A stretch of DNA of 6,018 nucleotides, from positions 1-6,018 of the forward strand of contig JACQKR010000006.1 in assembly GCA_016204425.1 (NCBI GenBank), given 5' to 3'. Both the position numbers and the translations under genes were made by a program. This document shows, piece after piece, positions 1-5,173 of the stretch (position 1 is its first letter; every line of letters starts with the position of its first letter). Under the pieces are notes generated by a model that did no database searches, was not told the origin of the DNA, and worked only from the letters and a program-made list of their open reading frames with translations. The stretch is from Candidatus Levyibacteriota bacterium (GTDB taxonomy: Bacteria > Patescibacteriota > Microgenomatia > Levybacterales > UBA12049).

Positions 1-24
1 ATTTGACATTTGAAATTTGAGATT
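1..24. repeat. Heptanucleotide tandem repeat at the secY stop (truncated by window)
   Basis: Bases 1-24 read as ATTTGAC, ATTTGAA, ATTTGAG, then ATT: three 7-bp copies differing only in the last base, plus the start of a fourth. The array touches the secY stop codon, which uses bases 23-25, and continues off the left edge to an unknown extent. I recall ATTTGA-type tandem repeats between genes in some uncultured bacteria, but cannot check this here. Confidence 0.65.
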
Positions 25-1312
25 ACCTTTTAAGGAACCCTTCGTAATTTCGCATAACTAAGCTTGCCTCTATTGATTTGAATGTTTCCAAAACGACACT
101 GACAACGATGAGAAGCCCTGTTCCGCCAAGCACTAATGTTTGGAGTCCGGTTATGGCTGATGCAATTGTTGGAAATACAGCAATAAGTCCCAGGAACAAT
201 GCGCCAACAATGGTAATTCTTGTGAGGATATAGTTCAGATAATTCGCCGTTGGTGTGCCTGGTCGAATACCCGGAATAAACCCACCGTATTTCTGAATCT
301 CCTCAGAGATTTTTTTGGGATTGAAAACAACTGCCGTATAGAAAAAGGTAAAACCAACAACGAGTAAAAAGTAAAAAATATTGTAGATTGGCCCCGATGG
401 ATTAAACCATATCGTAATAAATTGCGAAATACTACTCAGTGCCGGATTTTTTGCGCTGGCAAGATAATTTGCAATAAGTGAGGGCAAAAGCACGAGTGAC
501 ACGGCAAAAATAATCGGGATAACCCCCGCTTGGTTCAGCCGCAGCGGGAGGTGTGTTGATTGGCCTCCATACATCTTATTCCCCCTGACCCGTTTTGCAT
601 AATACACCGTAATTTGCCGGACCGCCTCATTTACCAAAATAATTGCTGCAACAAGAAGAATGCCTATTCCGCCGAATAACACAATGTTCATCGCATTCTC
701 CGCAGTCGCTGTTGTGATCGTTTGGCCAAGAACTACCGGGATACGACCGACAATACCCGCGAAAATAAGAATCGATATCCCGTTTCCCACACCCCGTTCA
801 GTAATCATTTCTCCCATCCACACAAGCAGCATTGTTCCCGCAGTCATCGTGAGAATAAATGAAATCAAATCAATGGGGGCAAGGACAGGAATAATATTTT
901 GGCTCCGAAGCAATGCGTACATGCCAATAGCCTGCAAAATCGCAAGCGGTACCGTCAATAATCGCGTATATTGATTTATCTTTTTCCTACCGGCGTCCCC
1001 CTCTTTTGAAAGTTCTTCAAGTTTCGGAAACACCATGGTCAAAAGCTGGAGAATAATTGATGCATTGATATAGGGATTGAGTCCCAAAGCGATAAGAGAA
1101 AAATTCGCAAGCGTTCCTCCTGAAAAAATATCTAATAATCCTAAGAATTGGTTTTGCTCAAAGAGATTCTTCAACTGAACAAGATTGACTCCGGAAACGG
1201 GGATGTGTGCAAAAATTCGAAAAACAAGAAAGATAAAACCGGTAAACAGGATTTTTCGCCTTACCTCAGGCGACTTCATACTATTTTGTAAAACGCTGAA
1301 AACGTTATTCAT
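23..1312 (-). CDS. secY: Protein translocase subunit SecY
   Basis: SecY is the pore subunit of the SecYEG channel in the cytoplasmic membrane. With SecA or the ribosome it moves unfolded proteins across or into the membrane. The 429-aa product is full length and shows about ten hydrophobic segments, the first at about 21-38. Signatures are the plug region and LGLNPYINASIILQLL (76-91), GEMITERGVGNGISILIFAGI (167-187), the cytoplasmic RVRGNKMYGGQSTHLPLRLN (241-260), and GGFIPGIRPGTPTANYL (343-359). Arg350 in the last matches the E. coli loop C5 arginine (R357) important for SecA-driven transport. The ATG lies in an ATGA overlap with rplO, so coupling is likely. The TAA abuts a heptad repeat. 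Confidence 0.98.
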   Translation of the reverse strand: MNNVFSVLQNSMKSPEVRRKILFTGFIFLVFRIFAHIPVSGVNLVQLKNLFEQNQFLGLLDIFSGGTLANFSLIALGLNPYINASIILQLLTMVFPKLEELSKEGDAGRKKINQYTRLLTVPLAILQAIGMYALLRSQNIIPVLAPIDLISFILTMTAGTMLLVWMGEMITERGVGNGISILIFAGIVGRIPVVLGQTITTATAENAMNIVLFGGIGILLVAAIILVNEAVRQITVYYAKRVRGNKMYGGQSTHLPLRLNQAGVIPIIFAVSLVLLPSLIANYLASAKNPALSSISQFITIWFNPSGPIYNIFYFLLVVGFTFFYTAVVFNPKKISEEIQKYGGFIPGIRPGTPTANYLNYILTRITIVGALFLGLIAVFPTIASAITGLQTLVLGGTGLLIVVSVVLETFKSIEASLVMRNYEGFLKR

Positions 1313-1779
1313 GCAGTACTCTTACGACTTACAGGAGCTGCCTCTTGGACTAGGCCACCCGCTTTTTCGATTTTTGCCTTTGCTCCTTTGGATACCGGTA
1401 AAGTAATTGTCAGCGGCACTGAAAGCGTTCCGTCTCCAAGAATTTTTACCCCATAGAGCTTTACATCATTCTCCAAAACGATATTGTGTTTTATTAATAC
1501 TGCGGTGTCAACTGTGGCATTCGCAGGAAGCAAGTTGAGCGCTGAAACATTGATAATAACAGGCCGTTTCTTGAATGATTTATTTTTTTCTTTTCCCCGT
1601 CTGAAAGGAAGCCGCTTCATAAGCGGGAGCGCGCCACCTTCGAAAATAAGCGGGACACTTCCTCGTGCTTTTTGTCCCTTTGTCCCGCGCCCTGCAGTTT
1701 TACCACGCCCTGAACCGGGTCCCTGTCCAAGACGCCTTTTCCTTCGTTTTGTAATGCTTGGTAAATTCGATAGTTGCAT
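1309..1779 (-). CDS. rplO: 50S ribosomal protein L15
   Basis: L15 is a late-assembling protein whose extended N-terminus runs into the 23S rRNA core. The 156-aa product has the glycine- and arginine-rich extension (residues 11-41, including GQGPGSGRGKTAGRGTKGQK) followed by FEGGALPLMKRLPFRRG (46-62), the L15 hallmark. A globular domain with VSALNLLPANATVD (78-91) and VKILGDGTLSVPLTI (111-125) comes next. The start follows the S5 stop by 3 nt; those bases add an in-frame TAG after the TAA, giving tandem stops. Only a weak AAAGAG precedes the ATG. The TGA stop shares an ATGA overlap with secY. It follows rpsE directly, without rpmD. Confidence 0.97.
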   Translation of the reverse strand: MQLSNLPSITKRRKRRLGQGPGSGRGKTAGRGTKGQKARGSVPLIFEGGALPLMKRLPFRRGKEKNKSFKKRPVIINVSALNLLPANATVDTAVLIKHNIVLENDVKLYGVKILGDGTLSVPLTITLPVSKGAKAKIEKAGGLVQEAAPVSRKSTA

Positions 1780-1782
1780 CTA

Positions 1783-2292
1783 TTACTCTTTCTTCGTTGT
1801 TTGGGAAGCTCCTTGACTATTATACCGCTCAGAAAGCTTCTTGAGTGCGAACAATGTTGCGTAGACATTGCTTGCTTGATTTTTCGTTCCGAGCACTTTT
1901 GATGAAATATTCTGAATTCCCGCTGCCGAAACAACGCTTCTCACGGCCCCTCCTGCTATGACTCCGCTTCCCGGAGGAGCGGGTTTAAGCATAATTTTTG
2001 CCGCACCGAGCTTGACATCGATACGAAACGGTATCGTGCCATTGATAAGCGGCACTTTAATAAGATGTTTTTTTGCCAAAAGAATTCCTTTGCGGATAGA
2101 GGACGAGACGTCCGGTGCCTTCCCGAGCCCCACGCCAACACGACCTTTCTTATCCCCGACAACGGTCAACGCTGAAAAGCCGATTTTATTGCCTCCTTTG
2201 GTCTTTTTTGAGACCCGGTTGATTTTGACGACCTGTTCTGCGAATTCGTCCCGCTGCTGTCCGGGATCTGTATTGTATCTATTTCTATTCAT
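1783..2292 (-). CDS. rpsE: 30S ribosomal protein S5
   Basis: S5 lies at the mRNA entry side of the small subunit and affects decoding accuracy; its N-terminal loop borders the spectinomycin site. The 169-aa product has the two expected domains. The double-stranded-RNA-binding-like domain covers about residues 15-79: FAEQVVKINRVSKKTKGG, FSALTVVGDKKGRVGVGLGKA, IRKG. The second domain contains the PAPPGSGVIAGGAVRSV block (104-120) and AGIQNISSKVLGT (124-136). The N-terminal MNRNRYNTDPGQQRD and the terminal KKE tail are variable. The ATG overlaps the rplR stop by one base and has a strong Shine-Dalgarno site. Only 3 nt follow before rplO; rpmD, usually located here, is missing. Confidence 0.97.
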   Translation of the reverse strand: MNRNRYNTDPGQQRDEFAEQVVKINRVSKKTKGGNKIGFSALTVVGDKKGRVGVGLGKAPDVSSSIRKGILLAKKHLIKVPLINGTIPFRIDVKLGAAKIMLKPAPPGSGVIAGGAVRSVVSAAGIQNISSKVLGTKNQASNVYATLFALKKLSERYNSQGASQTTKKE

Positions 2293-2642
2293 TAGAACAC
2301 CAGACCTCCTTCCCTCGCACCTTCTGCAAGTGCTTTTATTCGACCATGGTATGCATATGAGCCTTTGTCAAAGATAACTTCCTTTATCTTTTTCTGAAGG
2401 GCTACCTTTGCAATTTCCTGACCAACGCGCTTTGCCTGCTCAATGTTTGTTATCTTTTCTCCAGCTTTTTCAACATTTTTTTGTGTTACAGCAACAATCG
2501 TCTTACCGGTTTTATCATCGATTATTTGTGCATACACATATTTATTTGACCGGAAAACACTGAGTCTGGGATTATTGCCGACTGCTTTAATCCTTACCCG
2601 GACTCTGTGTTGTCGCTGTACTTGTTTTTGTTTTTTACTCAT
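2292..2642 (-). CDS. rplR: 50S ribosomal protein L18
   Basis: L18 binds 5S rRNA together with L5 and anchors it in the central protuberance. The 116-aa product has the usual length (about 117-120). It begins with a basic N-terminal stretch (residues 1-20) followed by NPRLSVFRSNKYVYAQIIDD (24-43). The C-terminal signature is FDKGSYAYHGRIKALAEGAREGG (91-113). The ATG is 2 nt after the rplF stop without a clear Shine-Dalgarno site. Codons for the near-terminal REGG residues also form the strong AAGGAGGT ribosome-binding site of rpsE, and the TAA stop overlaps the rpsE ATG by one base (TAATG). Confidence 0.97.
   Translation of the reverse strand: MSKKQKQVQRQHRVRVRIKAVGNNPRLSVFRSNKYVYAQIIDDKTGKTIVAVTQKNVEKAGEKITNIEQAKRVGQEIAKVALQKKIKEVIFDKGSYAYHGRIKALAEGAREGGLVF
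2304..2311 (-). promoter_or_regulatory. Shine-Dalgarno site for rpsE inside rplR
   Basis: AAGGAGGT on the minus strand is the best anti-Shine-Dalgarno match in the window and lies 11 nt before the rpsE ATG. It falls in the conserved REGG codons of L18, so one stretch serves protein sequence and ribosome binding at once. Confidence 0.75.
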
Positions 2643-2644
2643 AG

Positions 2645-3199
2645 TTATTTTGTGGCGCCGACTGCTTTTGCAGCTTTTCCGGCTTTTCTCCTAACCCGCT
2701 CCCCGACATATTTTATTCCTTTTCCTTTATACGGTTCAGGTGGACGAACTGCACGAACCTGGGACGCAGTATTTCCAACCAATGTCTTATCCCGACCCTT
2801 CACGGTAATAATGCTTTCGGCAACGGCAAAACTCACACCCTCTGGAGGTTTTATCTTCACAGGATGAGAAAATCCAAGCGAAAGAACAAGATCTGCTCCC
2901 TGCACCTGCGCCCGGTACCCAACCCCTGCAAGTTCAAGCTTTCTTTCAAATTCTACCTCTACTCCTTTGACAATATTTGCAAGTATTGCGCGGGTCAATC
3001 CAAAAAGCGGACGAACAGTCACGCTTTGCGGATCCTTCTGTCTTACCACAAGCATACCGTCCTGCTGCTCTACAACAATGCCTTGCGGTACGACAAAAGA
3101 GGCATCCCCTTTTGGTCCTGTCACTTTTACATCACTCCCGGTGATAGTAACCGTAACTCCTTCTTTTACTTGTATAGGAAGTTTGCCGATTTTTGACAT
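2645..3199 (-). CDS. rplF: 50S ribosomal protein L6
   Basis: L6 is a two-domain protein near the factor-binding site of the large subunit, important for late assembly. The 184-aa product starts MSKIGKLPIQVKEGV, as the family does; a TTG three codons upstream is in frame but not needed. The first domain covers residues 1-80 and includes the GLTRAILANIVKGV block (67-80). The second contains LELAGVGYRAQVQG (88-101), LVLSLGFSHPV (104-114) and the C-terminal signature VRPPEPYKGKGIKYVGE (151-167). A lysine- and alanine-rich tail follows. The ATG is 2 nt after the rpsH stop without an obvious Shine-Dalgarno site, so coupled translation is likely. Nothing unusual was noted. Confidence 0.97.
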   Translation of the reverse strand: MSKIGKLPIQVKEGVTVTITGSDVKVTGPKGDASFVVPQGIVVEQQDGMLVVRQKDPQSVTVRPLFGLTRAILANIVKGVEVEFERKLELAGVGYRAQVQGADLVLSLGFSHPVKIKPPEGVSFAVAESIITVKGRDKTLVGNTASQVRAVRPPEPYKGKGIKYVGERVRRKAGKAAKAVGATK

Positions 3200-3201
3200 A
3201 A

Positions 3202-3591
3202 TTACCAAATCTTGAACAAGAGTTCTCCACCAACACCTTGCTTGATTGCCTCCTTTCCTGTCATAACGCCCTTATTCGTCGAAAGCACAGCGATCTTTGC
3301 ATCTCTCATATGTCGGTTTTTCACGTCTCCTGCGGTAATATACACACGAAGCGAAGGTTTGGAGATGACTAAAACGTCCGATACAACCGGCTTTCGCCTC
3401 GCATATCGAAGGTCGGCAACGAGCATCTTTTTCCCGTCCACTTCCTCTTCTTTCACTTTTGCAAGAAATTGTTCTTTGACAAGCACATCTGCAATCGCTT
3501 TCGTCATACGAGAGTACGGCATACGAATTTCCTTGCGGTGTGCAAGGTATGCATTCTTTATTCGAATAATTAAATCTGCAACTCTATACAT
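3202..3591 (-). CDS. rpsH: 30S ribosomal protein S8
   Basis: S8 is a primary 16S rRNA-binding protein of the central domain (helix 21). In E. coli it is also the translational repressor of the spc operon, binding its mRNA at the start of the L5 gene. The start is the ATG at 3591, giving MYRVADLIIRIKNAY, which matches the family's DxIADxLxRIxNA N-terminus. The open frame upstream to 3702 overlaps rpsN and is unrelated. The length, 129 aa, is typical (about 130). The RNA-binding C-terminal domain ends STNKGVMTGKEAIKQGVGGELL (about 104-125), the S8 signature. Gaps are 4 nt from rpsN and 2 nt to rplF, with no clear Shine-Dalgarno site. I did not identify a helix-21 mimic near rplE. Confidence 0.97.
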   Translation of the reverse strand: MYRVADLIIRIKNAYLAHRKEIRMPYSRMTKAIADVLVKEQFLAKVKEEEVDGKKMLVADLRYARRKPVVSDVLVISKPSLRVYITAGDVKNRHMRDAKIAVLSTNKGVMTGKEAIKQGVGGELLFKIW

Positions 3592-3595
3592 ATGA

Positions 3596-3781
3596 TTACC
3601 AGGTTGATTTCGTGACACCGGGAAGTTGTCCTTTTGATGCAAGTTCTCGAAAACACATACGGCAAAGTCCGAATCTGCGCATGTAGGATCGCGTTCTGCC
3701 ACAAATATTACACCGATTCACCGATCGAACCTCAAATTTCTGCTTTTTTTTAAACTTAACAATATCTGATACTTTTGCCAT
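3596..3781 (-). CDS. rpsN: 30S ribosomal protein S14, zinc-binding type Z
   Basis: S14 binds the 3' (head) domain of 16S rRNA late in small-subunit assembly. This is the short 61-aa zinc form (type Z, rpsZ in some nomenclatures). It has C24 and C27 (CNIC) and C40 and C43 (CRMC), the same spacing as in Thermus S14, followed by FRELASKGQLPGVTKSTW, the family's conserved end. The ATG at 3781 yields MAKVSD, the standard N-terminus; a GTG two codons upstream is in frame but less likely. No Shine-Dalgarno sequence is present. The gene follows the 123-nt repeat-filled gap and a candidate promoter 8 nt away, so it may head a second transcript. The stop is 4 nt before rpsH. Confidence 0.97.
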   Translation of the reverse strand: MAKVSDIVKFKKKQKFEVRSVNRCNICGRTRSYMRRFGLCRMCFRELASKGQLPGVTKSTW

Positions 3782-3789
3782 AGACACTG

Positions 3790-3817
3790 ATTATACACGG
3801 ATAATTTGTACAGTCAA
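3790..3817 (-). promoter_or_regulatory. Candidate sigma-70 promoter for rpsN and downstream genes
   Basis: On the minus strand TTGACT (3817-3812) is followed after 16 bp by a perfect TATAAT (3795-3790). The -35 box differs from TTGACA at one base, and the spacer is one short of the optimum. Only 8 nt separate the -10 box from the rpsN ATG, so initiation would fall at or within about two bases of the start codon, giving a leaderless mRNA. No Shine-Dalgarno sequence precedes rpsN, which is consistent. The match is striking for an AT-rich gap but remains a sequence prediction. Confidence 0.55.
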
Positions 3818-3855
3818 TTAAAGCTAAACTCTTATCTGTGTCTATCCGTGTATAA
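3791..3855. repeat. Perfect 13-bp inverted repeat upstream of rpsN
   Basis: TTATACACGGATA at 3791-3803 is the exact reverse complement of 3843-3855, with a 39-nt interval. The arms are units of the surrounding repeat. In a read-through mRNA the hairpin would end about 10 nt before the rpsN start codon and might restrict ribosome access. The rpsN-proximal arm contains most of the candidate -10 box. Confidence 0.85.
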
Positions 3856-3868
3856 CTACTTTCTTAAA

Positions 3869-3940
3869 AAAACACAGATTGGCACGGATTACTATGCATA
3901 CCTTTCATTGTGATTTGGTATCTGTGTTCATCTGTGTTTT
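3869..3940 (-). terminator. Weak terminator-like hairpin after rplE
   Basis: On the minus strand, 3940-3920 can pair with 3889-3869 at 17 of 21 positions, including an uninterrupted 11-bp block, across a 30-nt loop. The distal arm runs directly into seven T residues (3872-3866). This is terminator-like in layout, but the stem is AT-rich and interrupted, the loop is long, and part of the T run is inside the stem. Efficient termination would be harmful to the genes downstream unless the promoter at 3790-3817 works. Treat it as a possible attenuator or simply a repeat palindrome. Confidence 0.25.
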
Positions 3941-4474
3941 CTCAAACGGCATGCCGAGTGTTTCAAGGAGCATGACTCCTTCATTATTATCTTTTGCTGT
4001 CGTGACAATGATAATTTCCATTCCCTGCGCACGCTCAACAGTTGCAGGGTCAATTTCAGGAAAAAATGCATACTCGGTAAACCCCAATGCATAGTTTCCC
4101 CGTCCATCAAAACTTCCCCGTCTGACGCCTCGGAAATCTCGTAATCGAGGCAGCACAATATTCACGAGTTTGTTAAAAAAACCATACATCCGTTTTCCCC
4201 GCAAGGTAACGACGAGGCCGATCTCATCTCTTTCGCGCAGTTTAAAAGCAGCAATAGCTTTTTTTGCGCGGGTTACCTTCGGCTTCTGCCCGGTAATTTG
4301 CACCATCACTTTTGTCGCCCGCTCCATATTCTTTTTATCCGATACTGCATCTTTTACCCCCATATTGACAACGATTTTTGTCAGAATAGGAACTGCCATT
4401 GGATTTTTGATATTCAATTTTTTCTGCAGATTCTCAATATATTCTTTTTTATAATCACTCACTGTTTTTGTCAT
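3905..4474 (-). CDS. rplE: 50S ribosomal protein L5 with repeat-encoded C-terminal tail
   Basis: L5 binds 5S rRNA as part of the central protuberance and contacts P-site tRNA. The start is the ATG 2 nt after the rplX stop, giving MTKTVSDYKKEYIENLQ. The frame is open further upstream, but that stretch overlaps rplX and does not resemble L5. The product is 189 aa; most bacterial L5 are about 179-185. Conserved blocks are KIVVNMGVKDA (about 47-57), TGQKPKVTRAKKAIAAFKLRE (77-97), a VTLRGKRMYGF segment, the RDFRGV block and EYAFFPEID. The family normally ends close to the VTTAKxxxEGxxLLxxLGMPFEK element. Here ten more residues (TQMNTDTKSQ) follow before TGA, and their codons are the first 10-bp units of the repeat filling the downstream gap. 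I infer that the repeat replaced the original stop. Confidence 0.97.
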   Translation of the reverse strand: MTKTVSDYKKEYIENLQKKLNIKNPMAVPILTKIVVNMGVKDAVSDKKNMERATKVMVQITGQKPKVTRAKKAIAAFKLRERDEIGLVVTLRGKRMYGFFNKLVNIVLPRLRDFRGVRRGSFDGRGNYALGFTEYAFFPEIDPATVERAQGMEIIIVTTAKDNNEGVMLLETLGMPFEKTQMNTDTKSQ

Positions 4475-4476
4475 AG

Positions 4477-4782
4477 TTATATTTTTGCATTGCACTTGCG
4501 GCAAATGCGATTTTTTTCTCCTTTTTCGATGCTGTACCCAATCCGCGTTTGCTTTTTGCATTTCGGGCAAAGAAACGCGACATTCGCAACAGGCAAGGGT
4601 TTTGTAATCGTAATAATTTCAGACGGCTTTGTTTGTGTCCGACTCTTCACATGGCGCTTGTACTGATTTATGTTCTCAACAACAACGCTATTTTCCGACG
4701 CGTTCACTTTCATGATCTTCCCTGATTTTCCTGCGTCTTTTCCTTTAACGACTGCAACTATATCTCCTTTTTTTAATTTCAT
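4477..4782 (-). CDS. rplX: 50S ribosomal protein L24, four-cysteine (zinc-ribbon) form
   Basis: L24 is an assembly-initiator protein that binds the 5' domain of 23S rRNA and sits near the exit tunnel. The 101-aa product starts with a KOW motif (residues 3-30: KKGDIVAVVKGKDAGKSGKI). It continues through the NINQYKRHVKSR block (37-48), and the IGY element at 81-83 matches the TRxGY signature. Four cysteines, C72 and C75 (CPKC) plus C94 and C97 (CRKC), form two CXXC pairs 18 residues apart, which look like an intact zinc ribbon. E. coli and B. subtilis L24 lack these cysteines, while other bacteria keep them; zinc binding is therefore inferred. The gene lies 16 nt after rplN and 2 nt before rplE. 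The call is secure. Confidence 0.96.
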   Translation of the reverse strand: MKLKKGDIVAVVKGKDAGKSGKIMKVNASENSVVVENINQYKRHVKSRTQTKPSEIITITKPLPVANVAFLCPKCKKQTRIGYSIEKGEKNRICRKCNAKI

Positions 4783-4786
4783 ACAA

Positions 4787-4791
4787 CCTTT
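4787..4791 (-). promoter_or_regulatory. Probable Shine-Dalgarno site for rplX
   Basis: AAAGG on the minus strand lies in the 16-nt rplN-rplX spacer, only 4 nt before the rplX ATG. The match is moderate and the spacing short, so it is probably functional but not strong. Confidence 0.5.
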
Positions 4792-4798
4792 CTTTTGC

Positions 4799-5173
4799 TT
4801 ACACTACCTCAATTGCCATACTCGCAATTTTGGTAAATCCTCTGTCTCGAACCTCCCGTGCAATTGGACCAAAAATACGTGTTCCGCGTGGATTTTTGTC
4901 CTTCGGGTTATCAATAAGCACTGCTGCATTATCCGAGAACCGGACATACGACCCGTCTTTTCGGCGAAATTCTTTCCGCGAACGAACAAGAACGGCTTTC
5001 ACAATCTCTGATTCTTTGACTTGCCCGTTTGGTGTCGCATCTTTGATGACACAATTGAGCACGTCCCCTATTCTTCCGAATTTGTGCTTCGATCCGCCAA
5101 AAATATGGATAACCTGGAGTACCCGGGCTCCCGAATTATCAGCAGATGTTAACATGCTTCTGTGTTGAATCAT
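4799..5173 (-). CDS. rplN: 50S ribosomal protein L14
   Basis: L14 is a highly conserved beta-barrel protein of the large subunit that binds 23S rRNA near the sarcin-ricin region and forms an intersubunit bridge with 16S rRNA helix 14. The 124-aa product is close to the usual 122. Conserved blocks are SADNSGARVLQVIHIFGG (residues 10-27), GDVLNCVIKDATPNG (36-50), VKAVLVRSRKE (58-68), the FSDNAAVLID strand (79-88) and GTRIFGPIARE (97-107). The ATG at 5173 overlaps the rpsQ TGA (ATGA) and has a GGAGGT site, so the start is well supported. A 16-nt spacer separates its TAA from rplX. Identification is certain from sequence and context. Confidence 0.98.
   Translation of the reverse strand: MIQHRSMLTSADNSGARVLQVIHIFGGSKHKFGRIGDVLNCVIKDATPNGQVKESEIVKAVLVRSRKEFRRKDGSYVRFSDNAAVLIDNPKDKNPRGTRIFGPIAREVRDRGFTKIASMAIEVV

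Larger units (their letters stand above)
3779..3940. repeat. Palindromic intergenic repeat of 10-bp ATCYGTGTNN units
   Basis: This stretch contains four blocks of paired 10-bp units with alternating orientation. On the plus strand, 3920-3939 reads ATCTGTGTTC then ATCTGTGTTT, and 3834-3853 reads ATCTGTGTCT then ATCCGTGTAT. Inverted blocks lie at about 3869-3889 (complement ATCCGTGCCA then ATCTGTGTTT) and 3779-3803 (complement ATCCGTGTAT, then a diverged ATCAGTGTCT-like unit). It covers the entire 123-nt gap 3782-3904, the last ten codons of rplE and the bases up to the rpsN ATG. No transposase or direct target duplication is visible. I recall similar ATCTGTGTTCATCTGTG-type intergenic repeats from uncultured bacterial genomes, but cannot verify that here. 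It is probably a dispersed non-coding element. Confidence 0.85.

Noticed and set aside
1484..1816. Plus-strand open frames across the window (for example 1484-1816, 3212-3595 and 4298-4666)
   Set aside because: They lie antisense to clearly conserved ribosomal genes, have low-complexity compositions expected from complemented codons, and resemble no family I recognise.
1617..1934. Minus-strand frame at 1617-1934 overlapping rpsE and rplO, considered as a hidden rpmD
   Set aside because: It is out of frame with both conserved genes, has no L30 features and would overlap both extensively. It is a shadow frame.
3592..3702. Upstream-extended start for rpsH (frame open to 3702)
   Set aside because: It overlaps the conserved coding sequence of rpsN and lacks S8 similarity. 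The ATG at 3591 gives the family N-terminus and normal length.
3905..3907. UGA read as glycine (code 25)
   Set aside because: rpsQ, rplE and rplO all end at TGA in the expected place. In rpsQ and rplO the TGA forms an ATGA overlap with the next gene, and read-through would add unconserved residues.
3864..3908. Minus-strand 14-codon frame (MKGMHSNPCQSVFF) whose ATG overlaps the rplE TGA
   Set aside because: It consists of repeat sequence, has no Shine-Dalgarno site and is very short. The ATGA overlap is probably accidental, although coupled translation cannot be excluded.
3779..3940. CRISPR array
   Set aside because: The units are about 10 bp, adjacent in pairs and alternate in orientation. 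There are no constant-length unique spacers and no cas genes.
3779..3940. Insertion sequence or complete MITE
   Set aside because: There is no transposase, and I could not find a single pair of terminal inverted repeats bounded by a direct target duplication. A non-autonomous origin is possible but unproven.
4475..4570. Upstream-extended start for rplE (frame open to 4570)
   Set aside because: The extra 32 residues overlap rplX in another frame and do not resemble L5. The ATG at 4474 gives the conventional N-terminus.
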